The notes under the pieces were generated by a model, which was not told the origin of the DNA, searched no databases, and saw only the letters and a list, made by a program, of their open reading frames with translations. From assembly GCA_030754035.1 (NCBI GenBank), contig JASMBC010000008.1, positions 1-42,289 of the forward strand: 42,289 nucleotides of DNA, written 5' to 3'. This DNA is from Arenicellales bacterium. Lineage in GTDB: Bacteria > Pseudomonadota > Gammaproteobacteria > Arenicellales > UBA868. A program made the translations under genes and the position numbers. Of this stretch, positions 6,798 through 15,400 are shown piece after piece (within the stretch, counting starts at the first letter, position 1; every line of letters starts with the position of its first letter).

Positions 6798-8489
6798 ATG
6801 AGTTACCAGGCGCTCGCCCGAAAGTGGCGACCTCGGCGGTTCACCGACGTTGTTGGCCAGGCCCACGTGGTGGGAGCCCTGACCACGGCATTGGAACAGA
6901 ACCGGGTGCATCATGCATTTCTTTTTACTGGCACCCGAGGTGTCGGGAAAACCACGCTGGCACGACTGCTGGCGAAAGCGCTCAATTGTGAGCAGGCGCC
7001 CTGCGCTGAGCCCTGCGGGTCGTGCCCGGCCTGCATTGGCGTCGACGAAGGTCGCTATATAGATTTGCTTGAAATCGATGCCGCCTCAAGGACTCGAATC
7101 GACGATACTCGAGAAATCCTGGACAACGTACAGTACGCCCCAACCCTGGGCCGCTATAAGGTCTATCTGATTGACGAGGTGCATATGTTGTCCGGACACA
7201 GCTTCAACGCCTTACTTAAGACGCTTGAAGAACCTCCGCCACATGTAAAATTTCTGTTGGCCACCACCGACCCGCAGAAACTGCCGCCGACGATTCTCTC
7301 ACGCTGTTTGCAGTTCAATCTGCGCGTGCTGAAGCCCGAAGAAATTACCGGCCAACTGCACAAGATAGCCAACGCAGAGGGGCTGGAGGTCGATGAAGTG
7401 GGACTGGCAACCTTGGCCAGAGCGGCATCTGGCAGCATGCGCGATGCCTTGAGTTTATTGGATCAGGGGATTGTCTTTGGTAGCGGCCGGGTTACCGGCA
7501 CCGAAGTACGCGAGATGCTCGGTATGATTGAGCAGCAACAGGTTGATACGATATTACGCGCACTGGCGGCGGCTGATGGGTCGACACTGATTGATACTGT
7601 GGCGCAAATGGCGTCCCGCGCGATTGATTACATGGCGGCCCTTGATGACCTGTTATTGGTGCTGCACGACGTCTCGCTCTACCAGATTTTGCCCGAGGCA
7701 GCGTCAGCCAAGCAGGCGGATTCAGATTTGGTGGTGCATCTTGCCAGTACGATGACTAAGGAAGATGTGCAGCTGTACTACCAGATTGGCATGTTAGGTA
7801 AACGAGACATGCTGCTTGCGCCAGATCCGGTATCGGGCTTTGAAATGACTTTGTTGCGGATGCTGACCTTCCATCCAGCGGATGAAGGTGGGGCAGGGTC
7901 GAGTGCTGAACCGCCTGCCCAAAAGGCTCCAACGGCACCGGCTCGCAAGCAGCGAACTCAAGGCCAAGGTGTGGTCTCAGGTGTGGTCTCAGTTCGCGCG
8001 ACTGGCGCTTCAGCAGATTCAGCCCCCCCGGCTGAACCAGCTTCGGTTCAGAGCATGGTGCCCCCGCCAGAAACCGACCTGGCCGACCCAGACCTGTGGG
8101 CTACGTTCGTCGACGACTCAGGGTTAAAAGGCGTGAGTCGAGAATTTGCCATGAATCTCTCGCCGCAGAGCTACGATCCTCAAAAAAAGGTGTTGATCGT
8201 GTCGCTGAAACCCAATCTTGCCAAACTGCATAGTCAGTCCCGTCAGGCCTCTTTAGAGAATGCGTTTAGCCAGTTCAATGGCTCGCCAGTCAAGTTAAAA
8301 CTGATCGACGGGAGTGAAGATCCACCTGAGACCCCGACCCAGAACCGGGCCCGCCATGATTCCGAGGAAAAGGCCGAGGTCTATAAGACGTTAATGGAGG
8401 ATCCGATGGTCAAGGATATTATGGAGCGGTTCGATGCAACCGTGGTTCCGGACTCGGTGCGCCCCGGTAAACAACATAAGGAGAGCTGA
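6798..8489 (+). CDS. dnaX: DNA polymerase III subunit gamma/tau
   Basis: DnaX is the ATPase core of the clamp loader; its long tau form also tethers the polymerase core and DnaB helicase. The 563-residue protein has the canonical start YQALARKWRP, Walker A GTRGVGKT (45-52), a four-cysteine zinc module (CEQAPCAEPCGSCPAC, about 70-85), the DEVHMLS Walker B region and the ILSRCLQFNL segment. A Pro/Ala-rich linker (about 360-430) leads to a C-terminal tau domain near residues 435-560. The linker holds a 12-base tandem duplication (GTGTGGTCTCAG, 7969-7992). An A7G run at 8182-8189 reads A AAA AAG in frame, the same slippery heptamer that yields gamma in E. coli. The next gene follows without a gap. 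Confidence 0.97.
   Translation: MSYQALARKWRPRRFTDVVGQAHVVGALTTALEQNRVHHAFLFTGTRGVGKTTLARLLAKALNCEQAPCAEPCGSCPACIGVDEGRYIDLLEIDAASRTRIDDTREILDNVQYAPTLGRYKVYLIDEVHMLSGHSFNALLKTLEEPPPHVKFLLATTDPQKLPPTILSRCLQFNLRVLKPEEITGQLHKIANAEGLEVDEVGLATLARAASGSMRDALSLLDQGIVFGSGRVTGTEVREMLGMIEQQQVDTILRALAAADGSTLIDTVAQMASRAIDYMAALDDLLLVLHDVSLYQILPEAASAKQADSDLVVHLASTMTKEDVQLYYQIGMLGKRDMLLAPDPVSGFEMTLLRMLTFHPADEGGAGSSAEPPAQKAPTAPARKQRTQGQGVVSGVVSVRATGASADSAPPAEPASVQSMVPPPETDLADPDLWATFVDDSGLKGVSREFAMNLSPQSYDPQKKVLIVSLKPNLAKLHSQSRQASLENAFSQFNGSPVKLKLIDGSEDPPETPTQNRARHDSEEKAEVYKTLMEDPMVKDIMERFDATVVPDSVRPGKQHKES
8183..8189 (+). promoter_or_regulatory. Candidate -1 frameshift / transcript slippage site in dnaX
   Basis: Codons CAA AAA AAG (residues 462-464) contain the heptamer A AAA AAG. 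A -1 shift here would add 14 codons and stop at TAG (8231-8233), giving a protein of about 478 residues instead of 563. No strong downstream hairpin or upstream Shine-Dalgarno stimulator is evident, so use of the site is unproven. Confidence 0.35.
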
Positions 8490-8819
8490 ATGAAAGGACC
8501 TTTGGGTAATATCATGAAACAGGCTCAGGAGATGCAGGAGCAACTGAAGAGCACGCAGGAAGAGCTTGCACATATTGAAGTCACCGGCGTCGCCGGCGGC
8601 GGTATGGTCGAAGTGATAATGACTTGCCGGCATGATATACGCCGGATAAAGATAGATGACAGTCTGTTTAGCGACGACAAAGAGGTTCTGGAGGACCTCG
8701 TGGCGGCCGCCGTGAATGATGCAGTTCGCCGGGTTGAGAAAACAACTCAGGAAAAAATGGGTGGACTGGCTGCGGGGATGAATATCCCAGGCTTGAACCT
8801 GCCTGGCCTCAATGGCTGA
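8490..8819 (+). CDS. ybaB: YbaB/EbfC family nucleoid-associated protein
   Basis: The 109-residue protein begins [20 protein letters not shown] helical hairpin is followed by the [16 protein letters not shown] strand segment and an acidic [20 protein letters not shown] helix, matching the YbaB fold. YbaB dimers bind DNA without strict sequence demand and associate with the nucleoid. The C terminus is a short Gly/Pro/Leu tail as in relatives. A strong AAGGAG lies at the very end of dnaX, and the stop overlaps recR by 8 bases, so dnaX-ybaB-recR is one translationally linked operon. Confidence 0.96.
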   Translation: MKGPLGNIMKQAQEMQEQLKSTQEELAHIEVTGVAGGGMVEVIMTCRHDIRRIKIDDSLFSDDKEVLEDLVAAAVNDAVRRVEKTTQEKMGGLAAGMNIPGLNLPGLNG

Positions 8820-9432
8820 CGGCCATGCCATAGATCAACTTAAGCAGGCATTGCGTCGTCTGCCTGGGGTCGGGCCGAGGACCGCTCAACGGATGGCTTT
8901 TCACCTGCTTGAACGGGACCGCGAGGGTGGACAGATTCTAGCTGATGCCCTGAGGGATGCGGTGTCGAGCGTAAAACACTGCCAGCGTTGTAATAATTTT
9001 AGTGAGCAGGTGCTTTGCGGTATCTGCGAGTCAGGCAAACGCGACGCAACCCTACTATGTGTCGTAGAGACTCCCGCAGACCTGGATACCATTGAGCAGG
9101 CAGGAGCCTATACCGGCTACTACTTTGTGTTAATGGGGCACTTGTCTCCGCTGGATGGCATCGGCCCAGACCAGTTGGGGGTCGAACGGTTGTTGCAGGT
9201 CGTTTCCGAGCGAAGCGTTCAGGAGGTGATCCTGGGGACTAACCTTACGGTTGAGGGCGAAGCGACAGCCGATTATCTATGCGACCTATTTGAAGCCAAG
9301 CCTTTGACGGTGAGCCGTCTGGCCCGCGGGGTCCCATCGGGGGGAGAACTTGAGTACATGGACGCCAATACGCTAGCCCAGGCATTCAGTGACCGTCGTA
9401 CTCTGCACCAGCATACGGTAGAGGAACTCTGA
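8812..9432 (+). CDS. recR: Recombination mediator RecR
   Basis: RecR works with RecO (and RecF) to load RecA on single-stranded gaps coated with SSB. The 206-residue protein shows all expected parts in order: a helix-hairpin-helix ([20 protein letters not shown], about 14-33) and a four-cysteine zinc finger (C57, C60, C69, C72). A Toprim domain follows (about 80-170), beginning with [16 protein letters not shown]. After it comes [16 protein letters not shown], the conserved C-terminal segment that includes a Walker-like motif. Length is close to the E. coli protein (201). It overlaps the ybaB end by 8 bases. Confidence 0.97.
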   Translation: MADGHAIDQLKQALRRLPGVGPRTAQRMAFHLLERDREGGQILADALRDAVSSVKHCQRCNNFSEQVLCGICESGKRDATLLCVVETPADLDTIEQAGAYTGYYFVLMGHLSPLDGIGPDQLGVERLLQVVSERSVQEVILGTNLTVEGEATADYLCDLFEAKPLTVSRLARGVPSGGELEYMDANTLAQAFSDRRTLHQHTVEEL

Positions 9433-9471
9433 GTCAGCTAACGAATAGATTCTGGCTCAAGTCCGGGGTGT

Positions 9472-9702
9472 TTATCTGTCAAAGGCGCCAGTCCAGACTC
9501 GCGCAAAGAGTTTTGTGATAACCCCGCCGCGATTATCCACCTCAATCGAACCGTAGCGATCTTCGATAGGGTCCGTGTACGTGGCGACCTGATTCTTGGG
9601 AGAGTAGGCGTGTCCGACTTGAGGGCTGGCCAACGAGGCGGCTCGCCTTAAGCCGTTATCTGGGTTGTCCCACTGGCTTACATGAGGGCGTTTGGCGAAA
9701 AT
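9472..9702 (-). other. Unassigned reading frame behind dihydroorotase, possible gene remnant
   Basis: Directly after the dihydroorotase stop, and in the same phase, 76 open codons run to a TAA at 9472-9474. They use codons like the neighbouring genes, with mostly G or C in the third position, and read protein-like (for example YTDPIEDRYGSIEVDNRGG near the end). There is no ATG or GTG start; the only candidate is a TTG at 9631-9633, giving 53 residues without a clear ribosome-binding site. I recognise no family. It could be a small gene with a weak start, the tail of a gene whose front was lost, or chance. The recR-dihydroorotase gap (9433-9702) holds nothing else I can name. Confidence 0.3.
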
Positions 9703-11028
9703 TTAGTCCGACCTGGCAAATTCCAGGGCTTTACCAAAAACACCTGGCCGAATCTGGCCATTGTCGAAAACCACCTGGCCACCGACGATGGTGTAGTTGG
9801 GCCATCCAGTGAGCTCGCGGCCAGCGTAAGGGCTCCAAGCCGCGCGGCTGAACACTTCATTGTCACGAACCGGCCACGTCGTTTCGATATCCACCAGCGC
9901 CAGGTCTGCATCGAAACCCTCAGCCAACTGCCCCTTGTTTTTAATGCCGTACACCCGCGCCGGGCCCGAACACATCCATTGCTGCACTTGGGCCAGAGTG
10001 CACTGTCCGGCCTGCATTGCTGTCAGCATTAAAGGCAACGACGTTTCCACTCCGGGCATTCCAGCAGGAGAGTTCGGGTAGGGTTGGCTTTTTTCGCCCA
10101 ACGTGTGCGGCGCATGGTCGGTGGCGATAATATCGATGATGCCTTGATGAAGGCCAGACCATAGCCCTGACGCGTTGGCTGGATTGCGAATCGGGGGATT
10201 CATCTGTACTCGTGATCCTAACTGGGCGTAATCATCGGTATTTAGAAAAAGATGGTTGGGGATCACCTCACAGGTTACCTGGTCGGGCTTATGGCGGCGC
10301 AGTCGCTCGACTTCCTCTGAGGTCGAAAGATGGAGGATATGCAGGCGCCGGCCATACTTTTCAGACAAAGCCAGCGCTCGCTCGGTCGCAATCAGGGCCG
10401 TTTGCGGGTCCCGTATTCGTGAGTGCAGCGCATAATCGGCGGTCTCACCTTCTTTTAGCAGAGCCCGCGTTCGATCTTGGATCCGGGTCTCATCCTCGGC
10501 GTGGACGGCAATTAGGCGTTCGCCATTGCCGAAAATTCGTTCCAAATGCTCTTGCTTGTCGACCAGTAAGTCGCCGGTACTGGATCCCATAAAAATCTTG
10601 ATGCCACAGGCAGGGCGCACGCTGTTGAGTGCCTCGAGGTTGTCGCACGTAGCGCCGATAAAAAAGCCGAAATTGGCTGCACAGCTTGAAGCTGCGCGGG
10701 CCAGTTTCCAATCCAGTTGTTCCTGGTCCGTGGTCGGGGGGTTGCAGTTGGGCATTTCCAGGAAACTGGTTACTCCTCCACGTACGGCAGCCCGTGACCC
10801 TGAAGCCAGATCCTCCTTATCCGTGGCGCCCGGCTCACGAAAGTGTACCTGGGGATCGATGACGCCCGGTATTAGTAATCGGCCAGCGGCGTCTATGTGC
10901 TCGCGCCCCACAGCGCTGATCATGCTATCAATTTTCGCGATACGCCCATTCTGACAAGCGACATCGCCGGCAGCAGTGGTGCCGTCCGGGTGGGTAATGG
11001 AGGCGTTGCGGATGACGAGATCGTACAT
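9703..11028 (-). CDS. pyrC: Dihydroorotase-type cyclic amidohydrolase
   Basis: This is an amidohydrolase-superfamily protein of 441 residues. Dihydroorotase closes N-carbamoyl-aspartate to dihydroorotate in pyrimidine synthesis. Visible motifs are LLIPGVIDPQVHFREPG (51-67), the MPNCNPPT loop (92-99), the lysine expected to be carboxylated in GIKIFMGSSTG (K144), HAEDE, LHILHLS and the metal aspartate in IIATDHAPHT. An SRAAWSPYAGRELTGW tail segment is also typical. The first metal histidine of the usual HxH pair is Gln here (Q60-V-H62), as in a known branch of proteins annotated as dihydroorotase. Other cyclic amidohydrolases (allantoinase, dihydropyrimidinase) look less likely. It lies downstream of dksA on the same strand but beyond a terminator. 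Confidence 0.85.
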   Translation of the reverse strand: MYDLVIRNASITHPDGTTAAGDVACQNGRIAKIDSMISAVGREHIDAAGRLLIPGVIDPQVHFREPGATDKEDLASGSRAAVRGGVTSFLEMPNCNPPTTDQEQLDWKLARAASSCAANFGFFIGATCDNLEALNSVRPACGIKIFMGSSTGDLLVDKQEHLERIFGNGERLIAVHAEDETRIQDRTRALLKEGETADYALHSRIRDPQTALIATERALALSEKYGRRLHILHLSTSEEVERLRRHKPDQVTCEVIPNHLFLNTDDYAQLGSRVQMNPPIRNPANASGLWSGLHQGIIDIIATDHAPHTLGEKSQPYPNSPAGMPGVETSLPLMLTAMQAGQCTLAQVQQWMCSGPARVYGIKNKGQLAEGFDADLALVDIETTWPVRDNEVFSRAAWSPYAGRELTGWPNYTIVGGQVVFDNGQIRPGVFGKALEFARSD

Positions 11029-11100
11029 GGATTCGAAGCGAGTCTAGAAAGATCACCCGTAGTGTACCGTTCGAGCCGGCTCCAGGTCAGGACCCTGCCC

Positions 11101-11128
11101 AAAAAAAACCGCGCCACAGCGCGGTTTT
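11101..11128 (-). terminator. Rho-independent terminator of dksA
   Basis: On the minus strand a perfect 10-base-pair stem (AAAACCGCGC / GCGCGGTTTT) with a 4-base loop is followed by a run of T, the complement of A11101-A11104, which extends the stem's own T stretch to eight. It lies 24 bases after the dksA stop, and separates dksA from the dihydroorotase gene. Confidence 0.92.
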
Positions 11129-11152
11129 GTGAAAACGTCAGGAAATAGCGGT

Positions 11153-11593
11153 TCAGATGTTTTGCTTTTCGCGAATCTCACTGAGGGACTTGCAGTCGAT
11201 GCACAGAGTTGCGGTGGGCCGGGCTTCAAGGCGCTTGATACCAATGTCTACACCGCATTCTTCGCAATAACCGTAATCGCCGGTATCAAGATCGGCGAGC
11301 GATTCATTGATTTTCTTAACCAGTTTGCGCTCACGATCCCGGGTGCGAAGCTCCAAAGAGCGGTCAGTTTCCTGGGTTGCGCGATCGTTAGGGTCAGGCA
11401 GGTTAATGGTTTCGCCCTGCATGACCATCACAGTGCGCTCGCTATCGTCTATCAGTTCATTTTTCCAGGCGTTGAGGATTTCCCGAAAATGCGCTACCTG
11501 AAGTTCACCCATATAGCGTTCGCCCCGCTTGGGCCGATGCGGTTTAACTCCGTGGATCAGATCCACTTTAACTTTCTTCTTGGTGCTTGCCAT
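11153..11593 (-). CDS. dksA: RNA polymerase-binding transcription factor DksA
   Basis: DksA enters the secondary channel of RNA polymerase and, with ppGpp, shifts transcription in the stringent response. The 146-residue protein has a coiled coil with the tip motif DPNDRA (D67, D70, A72), which matches the DxxDxA acidic tip needed for activity. SLELRTRDRERKLVKKI follows, then a four-cysteine zinc finger (C110, C113, C131, C134; GYCEECGVDIGIKRLEARP) and the REKQ C-terminal helix. All key residues are intact. The N-terminal extension is rich in Lys. The start is the ATG at 11591-11593. The gene is monocistronic, ending in a strong terminator. Confidence 0.97.
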   Translation of the reverse strand: MASTKKKVKVDLIHGVKPHRPKRGERYMGELQVAHFREILNAWKNELIDDSERTVMVMQGETINLPDPNDRATQETDRSLELRTRDRERKLVKKINESLADLDTGDYGYCEECGVDIGIKRLEARPTATLCIDCKSLSEIREKQNI

Positions 11594-11715
11594 TGGTTTA
11601 CACTGGGCCTGTGATATGAGTCGAATGGGCCCGAAATTTTGAAAGGCGCGGCAATCTAACAGTTTCCCGTAGTTCCCGCAATACCGCGGGCCCTTTAAGC
11701 AAGGACTAAATAGCG

Positions 11716-12323
11716 ATGATGCAGCTGCGATACTCCCCGACTTCGCCTTAGGTGCGTAAAGTCAGCGTTATGATGATAGAAACCGGCCTTAGTGGCCAGA
11801 TAGACAGAGTTTTAACCAATCCTTGGGATCCGCAAACTGATCTGGGGGCACCAATCCGCTCGGTAAGGTACCCGCCCTAATTACACCCGACGGGGCAGAA
11901 ATATTTGATTCTCGAGTGATTTGTGAGCACCTTGAGGCTATGCACGACGGCGGGCCGCTGTTTCCGCTTGAGCCAAAACCCCGGTCGGTAGCACTTCGTC
12001 TTCAGGCGCTGGCCGATGGCATCCTGGATGCGGCAATTCTCCGGTTAGTTGAGGAGCGTCGTCGGCCGGGAGAATACTGTCGGCCGGTGTGGTGTGATCG
12101 CCAGGCTACCGCTATGAATCGAAGCCTCGACTGGCTGGAAGAGCGGCGTTCGCTGCTGGATAGCCCCCTGACCATCGACAGTATTGCAGTGGGCTGCATG
12201 CTTGGCTACCTCGATTTTCGGTACACTGCCCAGAATTGGCGTGAAGGCCGTGATGGATTGGCAGGTTGGTACTCAGCTTTCGCCCAAAGGCCATCGATGC
12301 ACGACACAGTGCCAGTGCAGTGA
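11716..12323 (+). pseudogene. Glutathione S-transferase gene, inactivated by a stop and a frameshift
   Basis: From the ATG at 11716 the frame reads MMQLRYSPTSP, then a TAG stop (11749-11751) where relatives have Tyr, then VRKVSVMMIETGLSG and TNPWDPQTDLGAP. One base is missing near 11853-11856 (CCAAT where CCAAAT is expected, for Pro-Asn). In the next phase the protein resumes as PLGKVPALITPDG, FDSRVICEHLEA and a GST C-terminal domain ending at 12323. The pattern is the thioredoxin-like glutathione-binding N domain plus helical C domain of a bacterial GST of about 200 residues. Both lesions lie in the N domain, so only the C-terminal 135 codons from 11916 remain open. A downstream start there would lack the glutathione site. 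Confidence 0.88.
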
Positions 12324-12352
12324 TAAAGGCCCGATGTTAAGTCCAAGTCCGA

Positions 12353-12358
12353 TATAAT
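12353..12358 (+). promoter_or_regulatory. Consensus -10 box upstream of smc
   Basis: A perfect TATAAT stands at 12353-12358, about 135 bases before the smc ATG and just after the dead GST gene. No good -35 box lies 16-18 bases upstream, so this is a tentative promoter for smc-zipA. Confidence 0.3.
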
Positions 12359-12494
12359 TCCCACTCAAGTTGATACGCTTAATTTCTTTACTTGCACGAC
12401 CCCAGAAGCGGCTTACCGAGTCGCCCGGCGTAACTGCCCCAAGCATTCGTCGGCCTGGCCATGTTTGGCTCGGGTCAGCCACCTGAAAGACCCG

Positions 12495-15400
12495 ATGCGC
12501 CTAAAAAGAATCCAAGTTTCTGGCTTCAAGTCCTTTGTCGATCCGACCGTTATAACTATTCCGGCCAACCTCACCGGTATCATTGGGCCTAACGGCTGCG
12601 GTAAATCCAACGTTATTGATGCGGTGCGCTGGGTAATGGGCGAAAGCTCGGCCCGCAAACTGCGTGGCGACAGCATGACTGACGTGATTTTTAACGGTTC
12701 TGAGGCACGTAAGCCTGTCGGTAAGGCATCGGTTGAGCTGGTTTTTGATAACACCGACGGCAAAACGCCACAGGCTTACGCGCGCTTCAGCGAAATCTCT
12801 GTTAAACGCACATTATCTCGTGATGGCACGTCGGAATACCTACTGAACAAGGCACGTTGCCGTCGTCGGGATATCACTGACCTTTTTCGCGGCACAGGGC
12901 TTGGCCATCGGTCCTACTCGATTATTGAGCAGGACATGGTCAGTCGACTCGTTGAGGCCCGGCCCGAGGATTTGCGGGCCTTTGTCGAGGAAGCAGCCGG
13001 CATTTCCCACTACAAGGACCGTCGTCGTGAGACCGAGACCCGGATGCGCCATACCCGTGACAATCTCAGCCGGGTAGATGATATCCGTAAGGAGCTTGAT
13101 ACGCAGTTGCGTCGTTTACAACGACAGGCACAGGCGGCACGACGTTACCAGAAACTTAAAGATGAAGAGCGCACGGTCAATGGCCAACTGCTGGGACTTC
13201 GTCATCTGCTAATGCAGTCTCATATCGACGCCCAGTCCGCCCAGACTGCGCACGCGCAGACTGAGGTTGAGTCACACCTGGTTCGTCAGCGAGCGTTGGA
13301 AAGTCAGATCGAAGGGGCTCGCGCTAACGAGATGAGTTCTCAGCAGCAGGTCAGTGACCTACAGGCTGAATTTTATGCAGCCGGTGCTGATGTTGCCTCT
13401 GTTGAACAGGCAATTGAATATGCGCGTGAAACTGGCGAGCAACAGCGGGCCGAGTTCGAGCGTCTTGAAACGGCCCTGACAGAGATTGGCGCCGAATCTC
13501 AACACGACGATCAACGCATTTTGGAACTTGAGACAGAAGTGGTTTCGCGTCGGGGCCAGCGTGAGGAGCATCTGGCCGTGCAGCGCCAATCTGCAACCCG
13601 CCAGGCTGAATCTGAACAGGCTTTAGATGTCTGGCAGGAGCACTGGAACGATTTCGCCCAATCTACAGCGACTCCGATAAAGGATCAGGAAGTGCAGCGA
13701 TCACGCATCGAGCAGCTTGAATCTGCCGATCTTAAGGCGCAGCAGCGCCTCGCCCGCCTCGACCAGGAGTTGGTGGCGCTACTCGCTGAGGAGGAGGGGT
13801 TGGCGGTGGATAGCGCCCGCAGTGACGCGCGGCATAGCGAGGTAGAAACCCGCGAATATGAAAGTCGTGTCGAGCAGGCCGCGCAGCAGATTAGCGGGTT
13901 GCGACAAGAAATTGAAGGCCAGGTAACGGCGGTGGATCAGCAGCGCCAGCAGATGCATGCGGCCCGCAGCCGTCTGGAGTCGCTACAGGAATTGCAAGAA
14001 GCATCGCTGGGACGGGATGATGAGTATGCCGATTGGCTGGAGCGCAGAGGTCTTTCGCATGCCCCGGTACTTGCCGGCGAAATCCGCGTTGCTAAAGGTT
14101 GGGAACGCGCTGCTGATGCGGTGCTCGGCCCGCGCCTGACTGGGTTGGGCGTTGGTAATCTCGATGGGGCCCTGGCGCATGAGGCAGAACTGCCCCGCCG
14201 GGATTTATTCCTGGTCCAATCGGGTTCGTCGTCCACACTGGGTGCTGCAAATACCCTGCTGGCGCAGTTGCATTGCGCACGCTATGACCTTGGCCCGCTG
14301 CTTAGCGGAGTGTATGTAGCCGATGATCTGGCCGCGGCGATCATCCGCCGCGCAACCCTCGATCCAGGCGAGTGTGTGGTGACCCGTGACGGGGTAATTG
14401 TTGGGACGAACTGGGCCCGGGCGCCGCATGGGCGTGACTTGGGAGACGGGCTTCTTGAGCGGGAAGAGGAAATCACGCGATTACAGGAAAGTGTTAGCAC
14501 TTTGGTGGACAATACGGCGCAACATGAACGGTTGTTTGAGAGCTTGCGTGAGACTTTGCGCGACCTGGAACAAAAGCACGAGTCCAGCCAGAAAACACTT
14601 AATGACAAGCTGGAAACCCAGACGATGATCCGCCAGGTGCTTTCGGAAAAGGATGCACGATTCTCACAAATCGAAACTCGCCGCGAGCAGATGGCGGTAG
14701 AGACCGACGAGATAATGACCGAACTGACTGGGACAGGTGCAGCTCTGGATGAGGCTCAACGGCATTTTGCGATTGCTGAAGACAAGACCGGAGTGCTCGA
14801 AGAAAAACGCCTGGCATTGTTAAATGAAAAAGAAGCGCTCACGAGAGCTTTGGCGCGCTCCCGCACGGATACCCAGGCGGCTCGGGAAAAATTGCACGAC
14901 ACGGAACTGACCCTGCAGCATAGCCAGGCATCTCTGGATTCATTGAAATCGAGCCTCAACCGTCTCGAGGTGCAGGGGGGTCGCATGCGTGCGCGTCATC
15001 AGGAACTCAAGATCCAACTGGCGAAAGGAGATGATCCTGGAGAGGCGCTGAATGCCCGCTTGAAGACTCTGCTCGACCAGCGGACATTGTCAGAAAGCCA
15101 ACTGGCCGATACTCGCAATGCGCATGCAGCTATTGAAGAACAGATCCGGGATCTGCAGGGGGGCTTGTCGGAGTGTGAACAGGAGGCAGCCACCGCGCGC
15201 GATGCGCTCGAAGGTGAGCGGTTGAAGGCACAGGAGTTATCAGTGCGCTCGGAAACTCTGCTGGAACAGATTAATGCCAGCAACTATCAGCTAGAGGAGA
15301 TTTTAGCGAACTTGCCTGACCAGGCCGTTGAGGCTGACTGGCTGGTACGATCCGAGAAGTTGGCTCAGAGGATTGACAATATTGGACCGGTGAACCTGGT

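Noticed and set aside
11716-11751. Amber codon reassignment or selenocysteine/pyrrolysine-like readthrough at the GST TAG
   Set aside because: A frameshift follows 100 bases later in the same gene, which makes simple gene decay the better explanation; no other gene here has an internal TAG.
11916-12323. A short intact gene made of the GST C-terminal domain alone
   Set aside because: The upstream sequence aligns with the missing GST N domain once the stop and the one-base deletion are allowed for, so a broken gene explains it better.
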